From contig DNXU01000616.1 in NCBI GenBank assembly GCA_003505715.1, positions 1 through 17,644 on the forward strand: DNA of 17,644 nucleotides, given 5' to 3'. The notes under the pieces are model-generated. The model searched no databases and had not been told where the DNA came from. It worked only from the letters and a program-made list of their open reading frames with translations. Every line of letters begins with the position of its first letter. Position 1 is the first letter of the stretch. The translations under genes and the position numbers were made by a program. This DNA is from Cyanobacteria bacterium UBA8803 (GTDB lineage: Bacteria; Cyanobacteriota; Cyanobacteriia; Cyanobacteriales; Coleofasciculaceae). Below are positions 1 to 8,286 of the stretch, piece after piece.

Positions 1-19
1 TCCCTCATCCCTCATCCCT
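1..19. repeat. short tandem repeat TCCCTCA
   Basis: Two full copies of the heptamer TCCCTCA and a partial third (TCCCT) sit just before the trmN6 start codon. Short tandem heptamers of this kind are common in cyanobacterial intergenic DNA. The array is cut by the window edge, so its real length is unknown. Confidence 0.5.
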
Positions 20-23
20 TTTT

Positions 24-734
24 ATGTCTAATCCCTACTTTCGCTTCAAACAGTTCACGGTATTTCACGATCGCTGTGCCATGAGAGTGGGTACTGATGG
101 AGTCCTGTTAGGAGCGTGGACGGACATTACAGGCACTCAACACATTCTCGATATTGGCACAGGTACAGGTTTGATTGCCCTCATGTTGGCGCAGCGATCG
201 CTCTCACGCATCGATGCCGTAGAGATTGATGAAGCTGCCTGTATTCAAGCTAGGGAAAACGTGCAGCGATCGCCTTGGTCAGATCGTATCCAGGTGTACC
301 ATTGTGCCATTCAAGACTATGCCACCACTTGCCGGAAGCGGTACGATTTCCTAGTCTCGAATCCTCCCTTTTTTGAAAACGCCTCAAAAGCAAGACACCA
401 GGCGAGAACCTTAGCGCGGCATAGCGATTGCCTAGGACAAGCTGATATATTAAAGACAGCAGCAAAGCTTCTGCATGAGGATGGTAGGCTAGCTGCGATT
501 TACCCATTTGAGGAAGCACAAATTTTTCTTCAGAAAGCCAAAATCTTCAGCTTTTTTTGCCACAGGAAACTCGCTGTTAAACCGACATTAGAGAGCCAAA
601 CCAAGAGGATTCTCATGGAACTAGGCAAACGCCAGTTACCCTACCAGGAAACTACTATCGCCATAGAAGCCACTAGACGTGTTTATACTCCTGAATTTAT
701 TGCCTTAATCAAGGACTTCTATCTAAAGTATTGA
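24..734 (+). CDS. trmN6: tRNA1(Val) (adenine(37)-N6)-methyltransferase TrmN6
   Basis: The 236-residue product is a class I SAM-dependent methyltransferase of the TrmN6 (YfiC) family, which in E. coli makes m6A at A37 of tRNA1-Val. The N-terminus FRFKQFTVFHDRCAMRVGTD matches the E. coli family start closely. SAM motif I is DIGTGTGL at residues 43-50, and the catalytic N-P-P-F motif of adenine N6-methyltransferases is NPPF at 113-116. Length is normal for the family. The ATG at 24 is chosen because the conserved block begins a few residues after it. The gene carries two HIP1 octamers (194, 266), as expected for resident cyanobacterial DNA. It lies 91 bases upstream of a glycosyltransferase block. 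The family call is strong; the exact tRNA substrate in this organism is inferred. Confidence 0.9.
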   Translation: MSNPYFRFKQFTVFHDRCAMRVGTDGVLLGAWTDITGTQHILDIGTGTGLIALMLAQRSLSRIDAVEIDEAACIQARENVQRSPWSDRIQVYHCAIQDYATTCRKRYDFLVSNPPFFENASKARHQARTLARHSDCLGQADILKTAAKLLHEDGRLAAIYPFEEAQIFLQKAKIFSFFCHRKLAVKPTLESQTKRILMELGKRQLPYQETTIAIEATRRVYTPEFIALIKDFYLKY

Positions 735-825
735 CTAGAAATCTAGACTAATTAAGGATTATTTAATACCATATATAGTGGTGCGTCAACAGGATAAAAA
801 GTTAATGCTCTAGAACCTTAGTGAT

Positions 826-2007
826 ATGCTAATGCACCCAAATTCTTGGGGACTACAAAAATCTCCACATGAACATAAAGTTGCCTTATTTCTCCGCAAT
901 GTGGGTGGAGGTGGATTGGAAAGAGTGATGTTAAACATCGCCTGCGGGATTGCGCAGCAAGGCGTACTCGTAGATTTAGTTTTAATGAAAGCAGAAGGAA
1001 TATTCCTTTCCCACATTTCACCCCAAGTAAGAATTATCGATTTGGGAATAATAGGGGCTGAAAAATTCCTGACTCGGCTCCAATCTCTTAGTAGTTTACC
1101 CAAGTTAATAGACTACTTGAAAAAGGAACAACCCACAGCCCTACTTTCCGCAGGACATTATCCTAATGAAATCGCTATTGCCGCCAAATATCTAGCGAGA
1201 GCGATCGCTCGTGTCGTGGTATCAGAACATACTGCTCTTTCAGTAGAAGCTAAACGAGTGGAACAGGTTTCAGCCCGTGTCGCGCCACTGACAGCGCGAT
1301 TTTTTTATCCTCATGCAGATGCAATTGTCACTGTTTCTCATGGTGTAGGCGAGGATTTATCGCGTCTCGTAGGTTTGCCTTTAAAAGGGATGAAAACGAT
1401 TTACAATCCAGTCATTACTCCTCAGTTAAAATTGCAAGCTGAAGCACATTTAGATCATCCTTGGTTTGCCCAAGGAGAACCACCAGTAATATTAGGCTTG
1501 GGACGATTTGTCGTACAAAAAGATTTTCCAACTTTAATTCGCGCCTTTGCTAAAGTGCATCAAGTAAAACCTGTGCGATTAATGATGTTGGGAAGTGGTA
1601 GGGAGTCACACAATCTGCAAAGCCTAGCGCGGGAATTGGGAGTGGAAAATGATATAGATTGGTTGGGTTTTGTAGAAAATCCTTTTCCTTATATGAAGAG
1701 AGGTAAGATATTTGTTTTGTCTTCTGCTTGGGAGGGACTACCTACAGTTTTAATTGAAGCATTGGCGTTAGGATTGCAGGTGGTAGCGACTAACTGTAAT
1801 AGTGGTCCGGCGGAAATTTTAGATAATGGGAAATATGGCGAGTTAGTACCTGTTGGAGATAGCGATATGATGGCTGAGGCAATCTTGCGGGTGTTGTCGG
1901 GTGAGTCGAAGCCAGTTGATTCTGGTTGGTTGGAACAGTTTACTTTAGAAACTTCCGTAAAAAAGTATCTTGAGGTTTTGGGGATAAGTCAAACAGGGAG
2001 TTATTAA
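826..2007 (+). CDS. glycosyltransferase family 4 (paralogue 1)
   Basis: The 393-residue protein has the GT-B fold layout of GT4 enzymes, which transfer sugars from nucleotide-sugar donors at the cytoplasmic face of the membrane. The N-terminal domain has the glycine-rich acceptor loop NVGGGGLERV (25-34). The donor half starts at VILGLGRF (221-228). The EX7E motif is E303/E311 in WEGLPTVLIEA. It is a paralogue of the products at 2018-3139 and 5079-6212; all share an NGKYGELV tail followed by AILRVLSG. The start is uncertain: ATG 826 or in-frame ATG 832. Its N-terminus is longer than in the paralogues, which begin about 16 residues later in the alignment. One HIP1 octamer lies at 1201. Sugar and acceptor cannot be told from sequence; a role in exopolysaccharide, O-antigen or glycolipid synthesis is inferred from the cluster. 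Confidence 0.87.
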   Translation: MLMHPNSWGLQKSPHEHKVALFLRNVGGGGLERVMLNIACGIAQQGVLVDLVLMKAEGIFLSHISPQVRIIDLGIIGAEKFLTRLQSLSSLPKLIDYLKKEQPTALLSAGHYPNEIAIAAKYLARAIARVVVSEHTALSVEAKRVEQVSARVAPLTARFFYPHADAIVTVSHGVGEDLSRLVGLPLKGMKTIYNPVITPQLKLQAEAHLDHPWFAQGEPPVILGLGRFVVQKDFPTLIRAFAKVHQVKPVRLMMLGSGRESHNLQSLARELGVENDIDWLGFVENPFPYMKRGKIFVLSSAWEGLPTVLIEALALGLQVVATNCNSGPAEILDNGKYGELVPVGDSDMMAEAILRVLSGESKPVDSGWLEQFTLETSVKKYLEVLGISQTGSY

Positions 2008-2017
2008 TTAAATATAT

Positions 2018-3139
2018 ATGAAGCGTATTGCCTTTATTATACCAGACCTTGATGGTGGTGGATTACAGCGAGTAGCGCTCAACTTGCTAAAAGGATTAGC
2101 GGTAGAGGGGATTCCTCTAGATTTAGTTGTAGCTAATGCTGAAGGACGATTTTTAAATGATATTTCATCAGAGGTAAGAGTTATCAATCTAGACACTCTA
2201 ATTCAGCCGCGACTAAGTAGCTGTTTAGGAGTTACTTTACCTCTAGTGCGTTATTTAAGGAGGGAAAAACCCCAGGTATTAGTCTGCCACTTATTTACCT
2301 GTAATGTAGTGGCGGCTATTGCCAAAATTATAGCCCTATCTCCCGTTAAGCTGGCCTGCGTAGAACATATTTCTTTAGCAGATAAAAAGAATCGACCTAA
2401 TACACTTCAGGAAAATCTTCTACCCTTAGCTATGCAGTGGCTTTATCCAACTGTGGATGCCGTTATTGCAGTATCAAAGGGGTTAGCAAAAGAGTTAGAA
2501 AGTTACTTGCATCTCCAGCCTAATTCTATCCAAACTATCTATAATCCTGTCTTGGATAGCAATTTGTTATTAAAATCGCAAGAACAAGTAAAACATGATT
2601 GGTTTAAAGATGAACAACTTCCTATAATTTTAGGTGTAGGGCGATTGGTGAAACAAAAAGACTTTGCTACTTTAATTCGTGCATTTGCTATTATCCGGCA
2701 ATCCCAACCTGCTAGATTAGTGATTTTAGGTGAGGGTGAACAAAAGGATAAGCTAATAGCTCTGGCTCGTAAATTAGAAGTAGAAAATGATGTAAATTTT
2801 CTAGGTTTTGTCGATAATCCCTACAGCTACATGGCACATGCATCTGTATTTGTGTTATCTTCAATTCAAGAAGGTTTACCAACGGTACTGATAGAAGCTA
2901 TGGCGATAGGTACTCCAGTAATTTCCACCAATTGCCCTAGCGGTCCAGATGAAATCCTGGCTAATGGTAAATATGGAGAATTAGTGCCTGTTGGTGATAG
3001 TCAAGCTATGGCTGATGCAATTTTGCGGGTGTTATCTGGTCAAGTTAAGTCAGTTGAGACTGATTGGATTAATCAGTTTACTTTAGAAGCTGCTACCCAG
3101 AAGTATCTTAATATTTTAGGAATTAATAAATATGGCTGA
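2018..3139 (+). CDS. glycosyltransferase family 4 (paralogue 2)
   Basis: This 373-residue GT4 enzyme starts 10 bases after the preceding gene, so the two are almost certainly co-transcribed. The acceptor-side loop is PDLDGGGLQRVALNLL (9-24). The donor-side signature is LGVGRLVKQKDFATLIRAF (205-223). The EX7E pair is E285/E293 in QEGLPTVLIEA. It shares the NGKYGELVPVGDS stretch (316-328) with its neighbour paralogue, pointing to local gene duplication. The ATG is unambiguous although no clear Shine-Dalgarno sequence is visible, so translation may be coupled to the upstream gene. The gene is A+T-rich and free of HIP1 sites. Function as a retaining glycosyltransferase is secure at family level; the specific linkage is unknown. 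Confidence 0.88.
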   Translation: MKRIAFIIPDLDGGGLQRVALNLLKGLAVEGIPLDLVVANAEGRFLNDISSEVRVINLDTLIQPRLSSCLGVTLPLVRYLRREKPQVLVCHLFTCNVVAAIAKIIALSPVKLACVEHISLADKKNRPNTLQENLLPLAMQWLYPTVDAVIAVSKGLAKELESYLHLQPNSIQTIYNPVLDSNLLLKSQEQVKHDWFKDEQLPIILGVGRLVKQKDFATLIRAFAIIRQSQPARLVILGEGEQKDKLIALARKLEVENDVNFLGFVDNPYSYMAHASVFVLSSIQEGLPTVLIEAMAIGTPVISTNCPSGPDEILANGKYGELVPVGDSQAMADAILRVLSGQVKSVETDWINQFTLEAATQKYLNILGINKYG

Positions 3140-4016
3140 ACCAATTGTTAGCATAATTATGCCTGCTTACAATGCTGAAAAAAATATCCCGGAATCTCTG
3201 GCTGCTGTCAAGGCACAAACTTACAAAAACTGGGAACTTATTGTAGTAGAAGATGCCTCTAGGGACGGAACGGAAGAGATTGTTAATGAATTTGCTAAAG
3301 ATGTTGGTGAGGCAAGAGTGAAATATATTCTTCATCAGTACAATCAAGGAGTAAGTGCAACTAGAAATACAGCTATAAAACTCGCTAATGGGAAGTATTT
3401 AGCATTTCTAGATTATGATGATATTTGGCAAAAAAATCATCTAGAAACTGCTGTAACCAAACTCGAAGAAGATAACTGTGATATAGCATACTCTACTGTT
3501 GAAATGTTTCAGGATAGTACGAATAAAATTATCGGATTATGGGGGCCATCTGAACAAGATTTACTTAATTTTCCGGGCAGCCTCTTGGCTAGAAATTATA
3601 TTGCTAGTAATGTAGTTGTAATGAGACGTATTATTACGGAAAAAGTTGGTTATTTTGAAACCAACCTGAAAGCAGCTGAAGATTTAGATTATTGGTTAAG
3701 AGTAGCAGAGTCTGGGTTTAAATTTGTTTATATTCCTGGTGTTTATGGCAGTTATCGAAAAAAAGAGTCATCCAGTTTAACATCTCAAGCTGCGATGGTA
3801 GCTGAATATCACGCACTGGTAATTAGAAAGCATTGGCATTCTAGTATAATTTCTCAAGAAATTCGCCAGGATGCGGCTTTACTATATCATTTAAAAGCTG
3901 CAAAATTTAATTTCAATAATAATCCCATCAAAGCCTTAGAGTGTTTGTTATGGATAGTGATACTCAATCCTAAAGGTTTGGTGAGCAAAGTGTTTGAATT
4001 AGTAAGTAATAAGTGA
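3132..4016 (+). CDS. glycosyltransferase family 2 (GT-A), first copy
   Basis: The 294-residue protein is a GT2 inverting glycosyltransferase. It begins with the strand-loop VSIIMPAYNAEKNI (6-19). A nucleotide-binding Asp is at D41 in VVEDAS, the metal-binding DXD is D94/D96 in LDYDDIW, and an ED acid-base motif is E183/D184 followed by DYWLRVAESG. The C-terminal 80 residues are helical with no clear transmembrane span, so it is probably a cytoplasmic or peripheral enzyme. Its ATG overlaps the end of the upstream GT4 gene by 8 bases, indicating translational coupling. It is strongly A+T-rich, like the flanking genes. Not a cellulose-synthase type enzyme: no membrane helices or QXXRW motif. Sugar specificity is unknown. 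Confidence 0.88.
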   Translation: MAEPIVSIIMPAYNAEKNIPESLAAVKAQTYKNWELIVVEDASRDGTEEIVNEFAKDVGEARVKYILHQYNQGVSATRNTAIKLANGKYLAFLDYDDIWQKNHLETAVTKLEEDNCDIAYSTVEMFQDSTNKIIGLWGPSEQDLLNFPGSLLARNYIASNVVVMRRIITEKVGYFETNLKAAEDLDYWLRVAESGFKFVYIPGVYGSYRKKESSSLTSQAAMVAEYHALVIRKHWHSSIISQEIRQDAALLYHLKAAKFNFNNNPIKALECLLWIVILNPKGLVSKVFELVSNK

Positions 4017-4065
4017 ATATAGATGATAAAATAATTAACCTCTCCTCCTATTTTAGAAAATTATC

Positions 4066-4974
4066 ATGCCAAAAATTAGCGTAATTACCCCTTGCTATAA
4101 CCAAGAAAAATATCTTGCTAAAGCTATTGATAGTCTGCTAGCTCAGACATTTACTGACTGGGAACAAGTTATCGTCGATGACGGTAGCACCGATAATTCT
4201 GCCGAAATTATACTATCTTACTCCCAAAATGACTCCCGAATTAGATTAATCCAACAGCCAAATCGAGGGTTACAAAAGGCTCGGAATAACGGCTTTAAAG
4301 CCTGCTATCATCAAAGTAAATATTTATTATGGTTCGATCCAGATGACTACCTAGCACCACAGATGCTAGAAGTGATGCTAAATTACCTAGATACCAATCC
4401 TCACATTGGGCTGGCTTTCTGTGATTATTATCTTGTTAATAGTGAAAATTGCATTGTCAAAACAGCCAAAACTCCTCGACATATTCCTTCAAAATTTGGC
4501 ATCAAAGACTTACCATATCAAACACCAGAAACTCCATTTATATCAGTAGGATTTGATTGCATACCCGAACCGATGGCTATAGTCCGACGTGCTATTTACG
4601 AACAAACAACAGGATGGGCTGAGTGGTTAGGATATGGGGGTGAAGGAATAGATTTATTTCTTCAGGTAGCACTCCTGAGTGAGGTGCATTTTATTCCCCA
4701 AAATTTTTACTATTATCGTCAGCATTCTCAGCAAGCAACGCGAACAGTTGTAAAGTTTGAAGTTCAAATGCAGAAACTCATTACTAAGTGGAAAGAGGGA
4801 AAAGATATACCAGAAGAATATAAAGCAAAATACGCGCAATTGGCTTGGTGGTGGGAACATCGATTTTGGCCTTACTTGTGGGTGAAAGAAGGTAGAAGGA
4901 TGATACGCAATCGGTGCTATCTGACTGGATTAATGTTACACGGTAAAGCCCTCAAGTCCTATCAGATTTTCTAG
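4066..4974 (+). CDS. glycosyltransferase family 2 (GT-A), second copy
   Basis: The 302-residue GT2 enzyme starts with ISVITPCYNQEKYLAKAI (4-21). It carries VDDGSTD (37-43) for nucleotide binding, a DXD metal site at D91/D93 in FDPDDYL, and a putative catalytic acid region GEGIDLFLQVAL (192-203). It is clearly diverged from the GT2 product at 3132-4016, so it is probably not a recent duplicate. Between the two GT2 genes there are 49 bases; ATG 4066 follows an A+T-rich leader without a strong ribosome-binding site. After its stop there is a 104-base A+T-rich gap before the next glycosyltransferase, which could carry an internal promoter, though none is convincing. Membership of the glycan cluster is inferred from position. 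Confidence 0.87.
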   Translation: MPKISVITPCYNQEKYLAKAIDSLLAQTFTDWEQVIVDDGSTDNSAEIILSYSQNDSRIRLIQQPNRGLQKARNNGFKACYHQSKYLLWFDPDDYLAPQMLEVMLNYLDTNPHIGLAFCDYYLVNSENCIVKTAKTPRHIPSKFGIKDLPYQTPETPFISVGFDCIPEPMAIVRRAIYEQTTGWAEWLGYGGEGIDLFLQVALLSEVHFIPQNFYYYRQHSQQATRTVVKFEVQMQKLITKWKEGKDIPEEYKAKYAQLAWWWEHRFWPYLWVKEGRRMIRNRCYLTGLMLHGKALKSYQIF

Positions 4975-5078
4975 CTACCAGTTCAAATTTAAAAACCAAT
5001 ACTTAATAGATAAAAAAATAACTTAAATAGCTTTTAACTGCTGAACAATATTGTGTAAAATACAGGAAAAATAATCCT

Positions 5079-6212
5079 ATGAATCAGTCTACAAGAATTG
5101 CTATTCTCATACCAAAACTAGATGTAGGTGGTGCAGAGCGAGTTGTCCTTAACTTGCTTAAAGGAATGCTGAAAACAGCTCTAGAGATAGAAATAGACTT
5201 AGTGTTAGCTTCAGCTGAAGGTCAATGGCTCAACGAAATTCCCTCCGAAATCCGAGTTGTCAATCTAAAAACTCCTTTTGGGCCAACACTTAAAACAATT
5301 AGCAGAGTCACATTTCCCTTAGCCCACTATTTACGAACAGAAAAGCCTGATGTAGTACTATCTAACCTTTGGTACTACAACGTATTTGCTGTGATAGCTG
5401 TTGCTTTAGCAAGAATTACTACCCGCTTAATCTTAATTGAACATGGTTCTTTTTCCCCCCTAAAAAAATTTCCCAGAAGAACTATGCTTTGGCTACTACC
5501 TCTGCTGATGCGCTATCTTTATCCCTATGCTAATTATATCGTAACTGTATCAAAGGGATTGGCACAAGAATTAACAGCTGATTTAAATCTAAAACCCAGT
5601 TTAATAAAAACAATTTATAATCCTGTAATTGATGAAAGGTTATACCAAGGAGCGCAACAATCAGTCACTCATCCCTGGTTTAACGATAGAGAAATTCCTG
5701 TTATTTTGGGTGTAGGTAGACTCTCTGATATTAAAAATTTTCCAACTCTGATTCGTGCGTTTGCACTTGTGCTAAAACAGCAACCTGCTCGTCTGGTAAT
5801 TTTAGGTGATGGAGAAGATAAGCCTAAACTCATAGCTCTCGTGCGCGAGTTAGGTTTAGAAGATAATGTGGCTCTACTTGGTTTTCTAGATAATCCGTAT
5901 GCTTACATGGCGCGATCGCATGTTTTTGTGTTATCTTCTGCTTCTGAAGCTTTTGGCAACGTTATTGTTGAATCTTTAGCATTGGGTACGCCAGTAGTTT
6001 CTACCAACTGTCCCAATGGGCCTGACGAAATTCTCGACAATGGTAAGTATGGTGAGTTAGTATCGGTTGGGGATAGCGAAGCCATGGCACAGGCAATTTT
6101 AAGAGTGTTGTCAGGAAATTATAAGTCCGTAGAACCAGGGTGGTTAGAGCAGTTTACATTAGCATCTGTTACTCATCAATATCTTGATATTATCGGTATT
6201 CGACGAACTTGA
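5079..6212 (+). CDS. glycosyltransferase family 4 (paralogue 3)
   Basis: The 377-residue GT4 enzyme has the N-terminal loop PKLDVGGAERVVLNLLKG (12-29), the donor-domain entry LGVGRLSDIKNFPTLIRAF (210-228), and EX7E residues E290/E298. Here the motif reads SEAFGNVIVES rather than EGLPTVLIEA as in the other two paralogues, so it has drifted around the donor site and may use a different sugar. The shared NGKYGELV and AILRVLSG segments still mark it as a member of the same local family. A HIP1 octamer lies at 5912-5919. Its stop codon lies 23 bases before the ATG of cmoA, so it is probably read through into the tRNA-modification genes. The Gly-rich acceptor loop and full length suggest it is functional. 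Confidence 0.88.
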   Translation: MNQSTRIAILIPKLDVGGAERVVLNLLKGMLKTALEIEIDLVLASAEGQWLNEIPSEIRVVNLKTPFGPTLKTISRVTFPLAHYLRTEKPDVVLSNLWYYNVFAVIAVALARITTRLILIEHGSFSPLKKFPRRTMLWLLPLLMRYLYPYANYIVTVSKGLAQELTADLNLKPSLIKTIYNPVIDERLYQGAQQSVTHPWFNDREIPVILGVGRLSDIKNFPTLIRAFALVLKQQPARLVILGDGEDKPKLIALVRELGLEDNVALLGFLDNPYAYMARSHVFVLSSASEAFGNVIVESLALGTPVVSTNCPNGPDEILDNGKYGELVSVGDSEAMAQAILRVLSGNYKSVEPGWLEQFTLASVTHQYLDIIGIRRT

Positions 6213-6235
6213 TATCAATAAAAATCAGACATAAA

Positions 6236-7006
6236 ATGACCTACCCCCTAGATCCAGAACTCGATCGCACGGAGCTTTATCTCAGTCCAGAAAAAGATGA
6301 ACTATTTGAAAAAGAACCCTGGCCGAAACCATTTGTATTTAACGAAGATGTGGTCAACGTCTTTGATGATATGGTCTCCCGCTCAGTTCCCCTGTATCGG
6401 GAAGTGCTAACCTGTGCAGCTCATTGGACTAGGGCTTACTACCAACCAGGAACGCGGATTATTGATGTCGGCTGCTCGACGGGAACGTTTCTGGAATTAT
6501 TGGGGCGGTTCTTGAAGCAAAAAGCCGTACTGGTTGGTATTGATAATTCTCAACCCATGCTAGAGAAGGCCCAGCAGAAGTTACTCCGGGTTCAACAAAC
6601 TCATCAGATTGAATTAATCTGCGATCGCGCTGAAAACTGCTCCTTTGATAATAGCAGTGCTGTTGTTATTAACTACACCTTACAGTTTTTACCGCTCCAG
6701 GAGCGCCTCAAGTTACTCCGGACTATTTACAAGGGTTTGGCCGAAGGCGGATTATTATTCTTGAGTGAAAAGGTTAAATCACCCTATCCGCAATTTCAAG
6801 AAACAATTACCCGACACTACGAAGCCTTTAAAGCTCGCAATGGGTATGCCCGTACTGAAATTGAACGTAAAAAGGAGGCACTAGAAAATGTGCTGGTGCC
6901 TCTCACCGAAGCAGAACAAGTGCAAATGCTCTACGAGAGCGGTTTTGAGCGAGTCGATTCGCTGATTAAACTGCACAACTTTATTTCATTTGTGGCTCTG
7001 AAATAG
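6236..7006 (+). CDS. cmoA: carboxy-S-adenosyl-L-methionine synthase CmoA
   Basis: CmoA converts SAM and prephenate to carboxy-SAM, the donor for cmo5U34 in tRNA. From ATG 6236 the product is 256 residues; E. coli CmoA is close to 247. Matching landmarks are FVFNEDVVNVFDDMVSRSVP near the N-terminus, SAM motif I DVGCSTG (77-83), IDNSQPM (102-108), NYTLQFL (146-152), LSEK (176-179), and FKARNGY (198-204), which corresponds to FKRANGY in E. coli. A longer reading from TTG 6209 would overlap the upstream stop and add a basic nonapeptide; ATG is preferred because the conserved protein begins after it. The partner gene cmoB follows after 10 bases. The family call is very strong. Transcription together with the upstream glycosyltransferases is likely from spacing. 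Confidence 0.92.
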   Translation: MTYPLDPELDRTELYLSPEKDELFEKEPWPKPFVFNEDVVNVFDDMVSRSVPLYREVLTCAAHWTRAYYQPGTRIIDVGCSTGTFLELLGRFLKQKAVLVGIDNSQPMLEKAQQKLLRVQQTHQIELICDRAENCSFDNSSAVVINYTLQFLPLQERLKLLRTIYKGLAEGGLLFLSEKVKSPYPQFQETITRHYEAFKARNGYARTEIERKKEALENVLVPLTEAEQVQMLYESGFERVDSLIKLHNFISFVALK

Positions 7007-7016
7007 GCGTCCTGCC

Positions 7017-7997
7017 ATGTTTGATGAGACTGTTGGTTACATACCCCCCGATTATCTCGATAGCTATGATGGAATCTTGGCACGGGATGCAATTTTAGCC
7101 CTGCGTCGCGAACGGCAATCTAAGTTATTTGAACCTCAGGTTAGCCAGTATCGCGCAGCCGTTCAGGCGGTTCGAGACATCCAAAGTAACTGGTTTGACT
7201 TCTCCGCTGCCGTCGTAAAAATTGGTCGAGCTGAGGAACTCACAGCCGAACAACAGCAGCGATTGTATCAATCTCTACATGCCTTTTGTCCTTGGAAAAA
7301 AGGGCCATTTCAGCTGTTTGGTATTGCCATTGACGCCGAATGGCGCTCTGATTGGAAATGGGCGCGAATCTTGCCCCATATTCGTTCCCTCAAGAATCGC
7401 CGGGTAGCAGATATCGGCTGCCACAACGGTTATTTTATGTTGCGGATGGCTCACCAAGAGCCTGCCTGCGTGATTGGATTTGAGCCAGTTGCCAAGCACT
7501 TCTGGAACTTTCAGCTGATGCAAAATATCGTTCGGCAGGAGCAGCTTACATTTGAGTTATTAGGAGTTGAGCATATCCACTTCTATCCTAGTTTCTTTGA
7601 CACCATCTTTTGCCTGGGAATTCTATACCATCATCAAGATCCAATCAGCCTGTTGGGTAAAATGCGGCAAGCTCTAGCACCGCAGGGAGAAATTGTCGTC
7701 GATTGTCAAGGGATACCAGGAGAACTACCCCTTGCCTTGACTCCACGTCAGCGGTATGCGCGATCGCGTGGTATCTGGTTCTTGCCGACTCAATCCTGTC
7801 TGGAGAATTGGCTGGCACGCGCTGGCTTTACCCAGATCCGCTGTTTCTTCGCCCAACCCCTCGCCGTTGAAGAGCAGCGCCGCACCTCTTGGGCAAACAT
7901 AGATAGCCTGGAAGAATTTCTCCATCCCGATGACAAGTCCCTAACAGTAGAAGGCTATCCAGCACCGTGGCGCTATTACTTTACTGCTTCTAAATAA
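7017..7997 (+). CDS. cmoB: tRNA U34 carboxymethyltransferase CmoB
   Basis: CmoB transfers the carboxymethyl group of Cx-SAM to 5-hydroxyuridine at tRNA wobble position 34, giving cmo5U, which widens decoding of four-codon boxes such as Val, Ala and Pro. The 326-residue product aligns with E. coli CmoB along its length: WKKGPFQLFGIAIDAEWRSD (93-112), SAM motif DIGCHNGY (132-139), LGILYHHQDP (200-209), EEQRRTSW (285-292) and VEGYPAPWR (311-319). The Cx-SAM binding residues Lys91, Tyr200 and Arg315 of E. coli appear conserved as K95, Y204 and R319, all with the same offset of four. The ATG follows the cmoA stop by 10 bases. A HIP1 octamer lies at 7760. The hydroxylase step that makes ho5U (TrhO or TrhP) is not encoded in this window. 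Confidence 0.93.
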   Translation: MFDETVGYIPPDYLDSYDGILARDAILALRRERQSKLFEPQVSQYRAAVQAVRDIQSNWFDFSAAVVKIGRAEELTAEQQQRLYQSLHAFCPWKKGPFQLFGIAIDAEWRSDWKWARILPHIRSLKNRRVADIGCHNGYFMLRMAHQEPACVIGFEPVAKHFWNFQLMQNIVRQEQLTFELLGVEHIHFYPSFFDTIFCLGILYHHQDPISLLGKMRQALAPQGEIVVDCQGIPGELPLALTPRQRYARSRGIWFLPTQSCLENWLARAGFTQIRCFFAQPLAVEEQRRTSWANIDSLEEFLHPDDKSLTVEGYPAPWRYYFTASK

Positions 7998-8012
7998 TGA
8001 CGAGCGTTATGG

Positions 8013-8029
8013 CTGCCAGCCTTTGGCAG
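8013..8029 (+). other. small hairpin after cmoB
   Basis: CTGCCA (8013-8018) and TGGCAG (8024-8029) form a six-base-pair stem with a five-base loop, 16 bases after the cmoB stop. No T-run follows, so it may only stabilise the 3' end of the transcript. The rest of 7998-8286 holds a HIP1 octamer at 8049 and the stronger terminator at 8128-8153. Confidence 0.35.
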
Positions 8030-8127
8030 ATTAGGGAGTCGGGCGGATGCGATCGCTATATTGACTGTGGCCAAAGCGTTTTACTTGTATTACACTGTAT
8101 GGTTTAGCTTATTCACGGGTTCAATAC

Positions 8128-8153
8128 AGCTCCAGGGGTTCTCTGGAGCTTTT
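8128..8153 (+). terminator. rho-independent terminator of the cmoB transcript
   Basis: AGCTCCAG (8128-8135) and CTGGAGCT (8143-8150) are perfect reverse complements around a seven-base loop, and the stem runs straight into TTT. It lies about 130 bases after the cmoB stop and before the next promoter, the expected place for the end of the long + strand transcript. Confidence 0.75.
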
Positions 8154-8243
8154 CGTGTCGTGCTATCTTAACAAACTTTACCCATCCTTTGACAAGCTGT
8201 AGAAATTACTGAGCGTAAAATCCCCCTCTTCTTAACAAAACTC

Positions 8244-8249
8244 TATAAT
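8244..8249 (+). promoter_or_regulatory. candidate -10 element for the DUF6816-like gene
   Basis: A perfect TATAAT lies 38 bases before the start codon, downstream of the cmoB terminator. No good -35 hexamer is present at the matching distance (the sequence there is C-rich), so it would be a -10-driven promoter. An AGAGG ribosome-binding site follows at 8274-8278. Confidence 0.5.
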
Positions 8250-8286
8250 TCAGACAAATTCACAAAAAGCAGCAGAGGTTAAGCAG

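Noticed and set aside
6209..6235. TTG 6209 start for cmoA
   Set aside because: It overlaps the previous stop and adds a basic nonapeptide absent from the family; ATG 6236 is better.
8189..8194. TTGACA as -35 for the DUF6816-like gene
   Set aside because: No -10 element at 16-18 bases downstream; the TATAAT at 8244 is too far away to be its partner.
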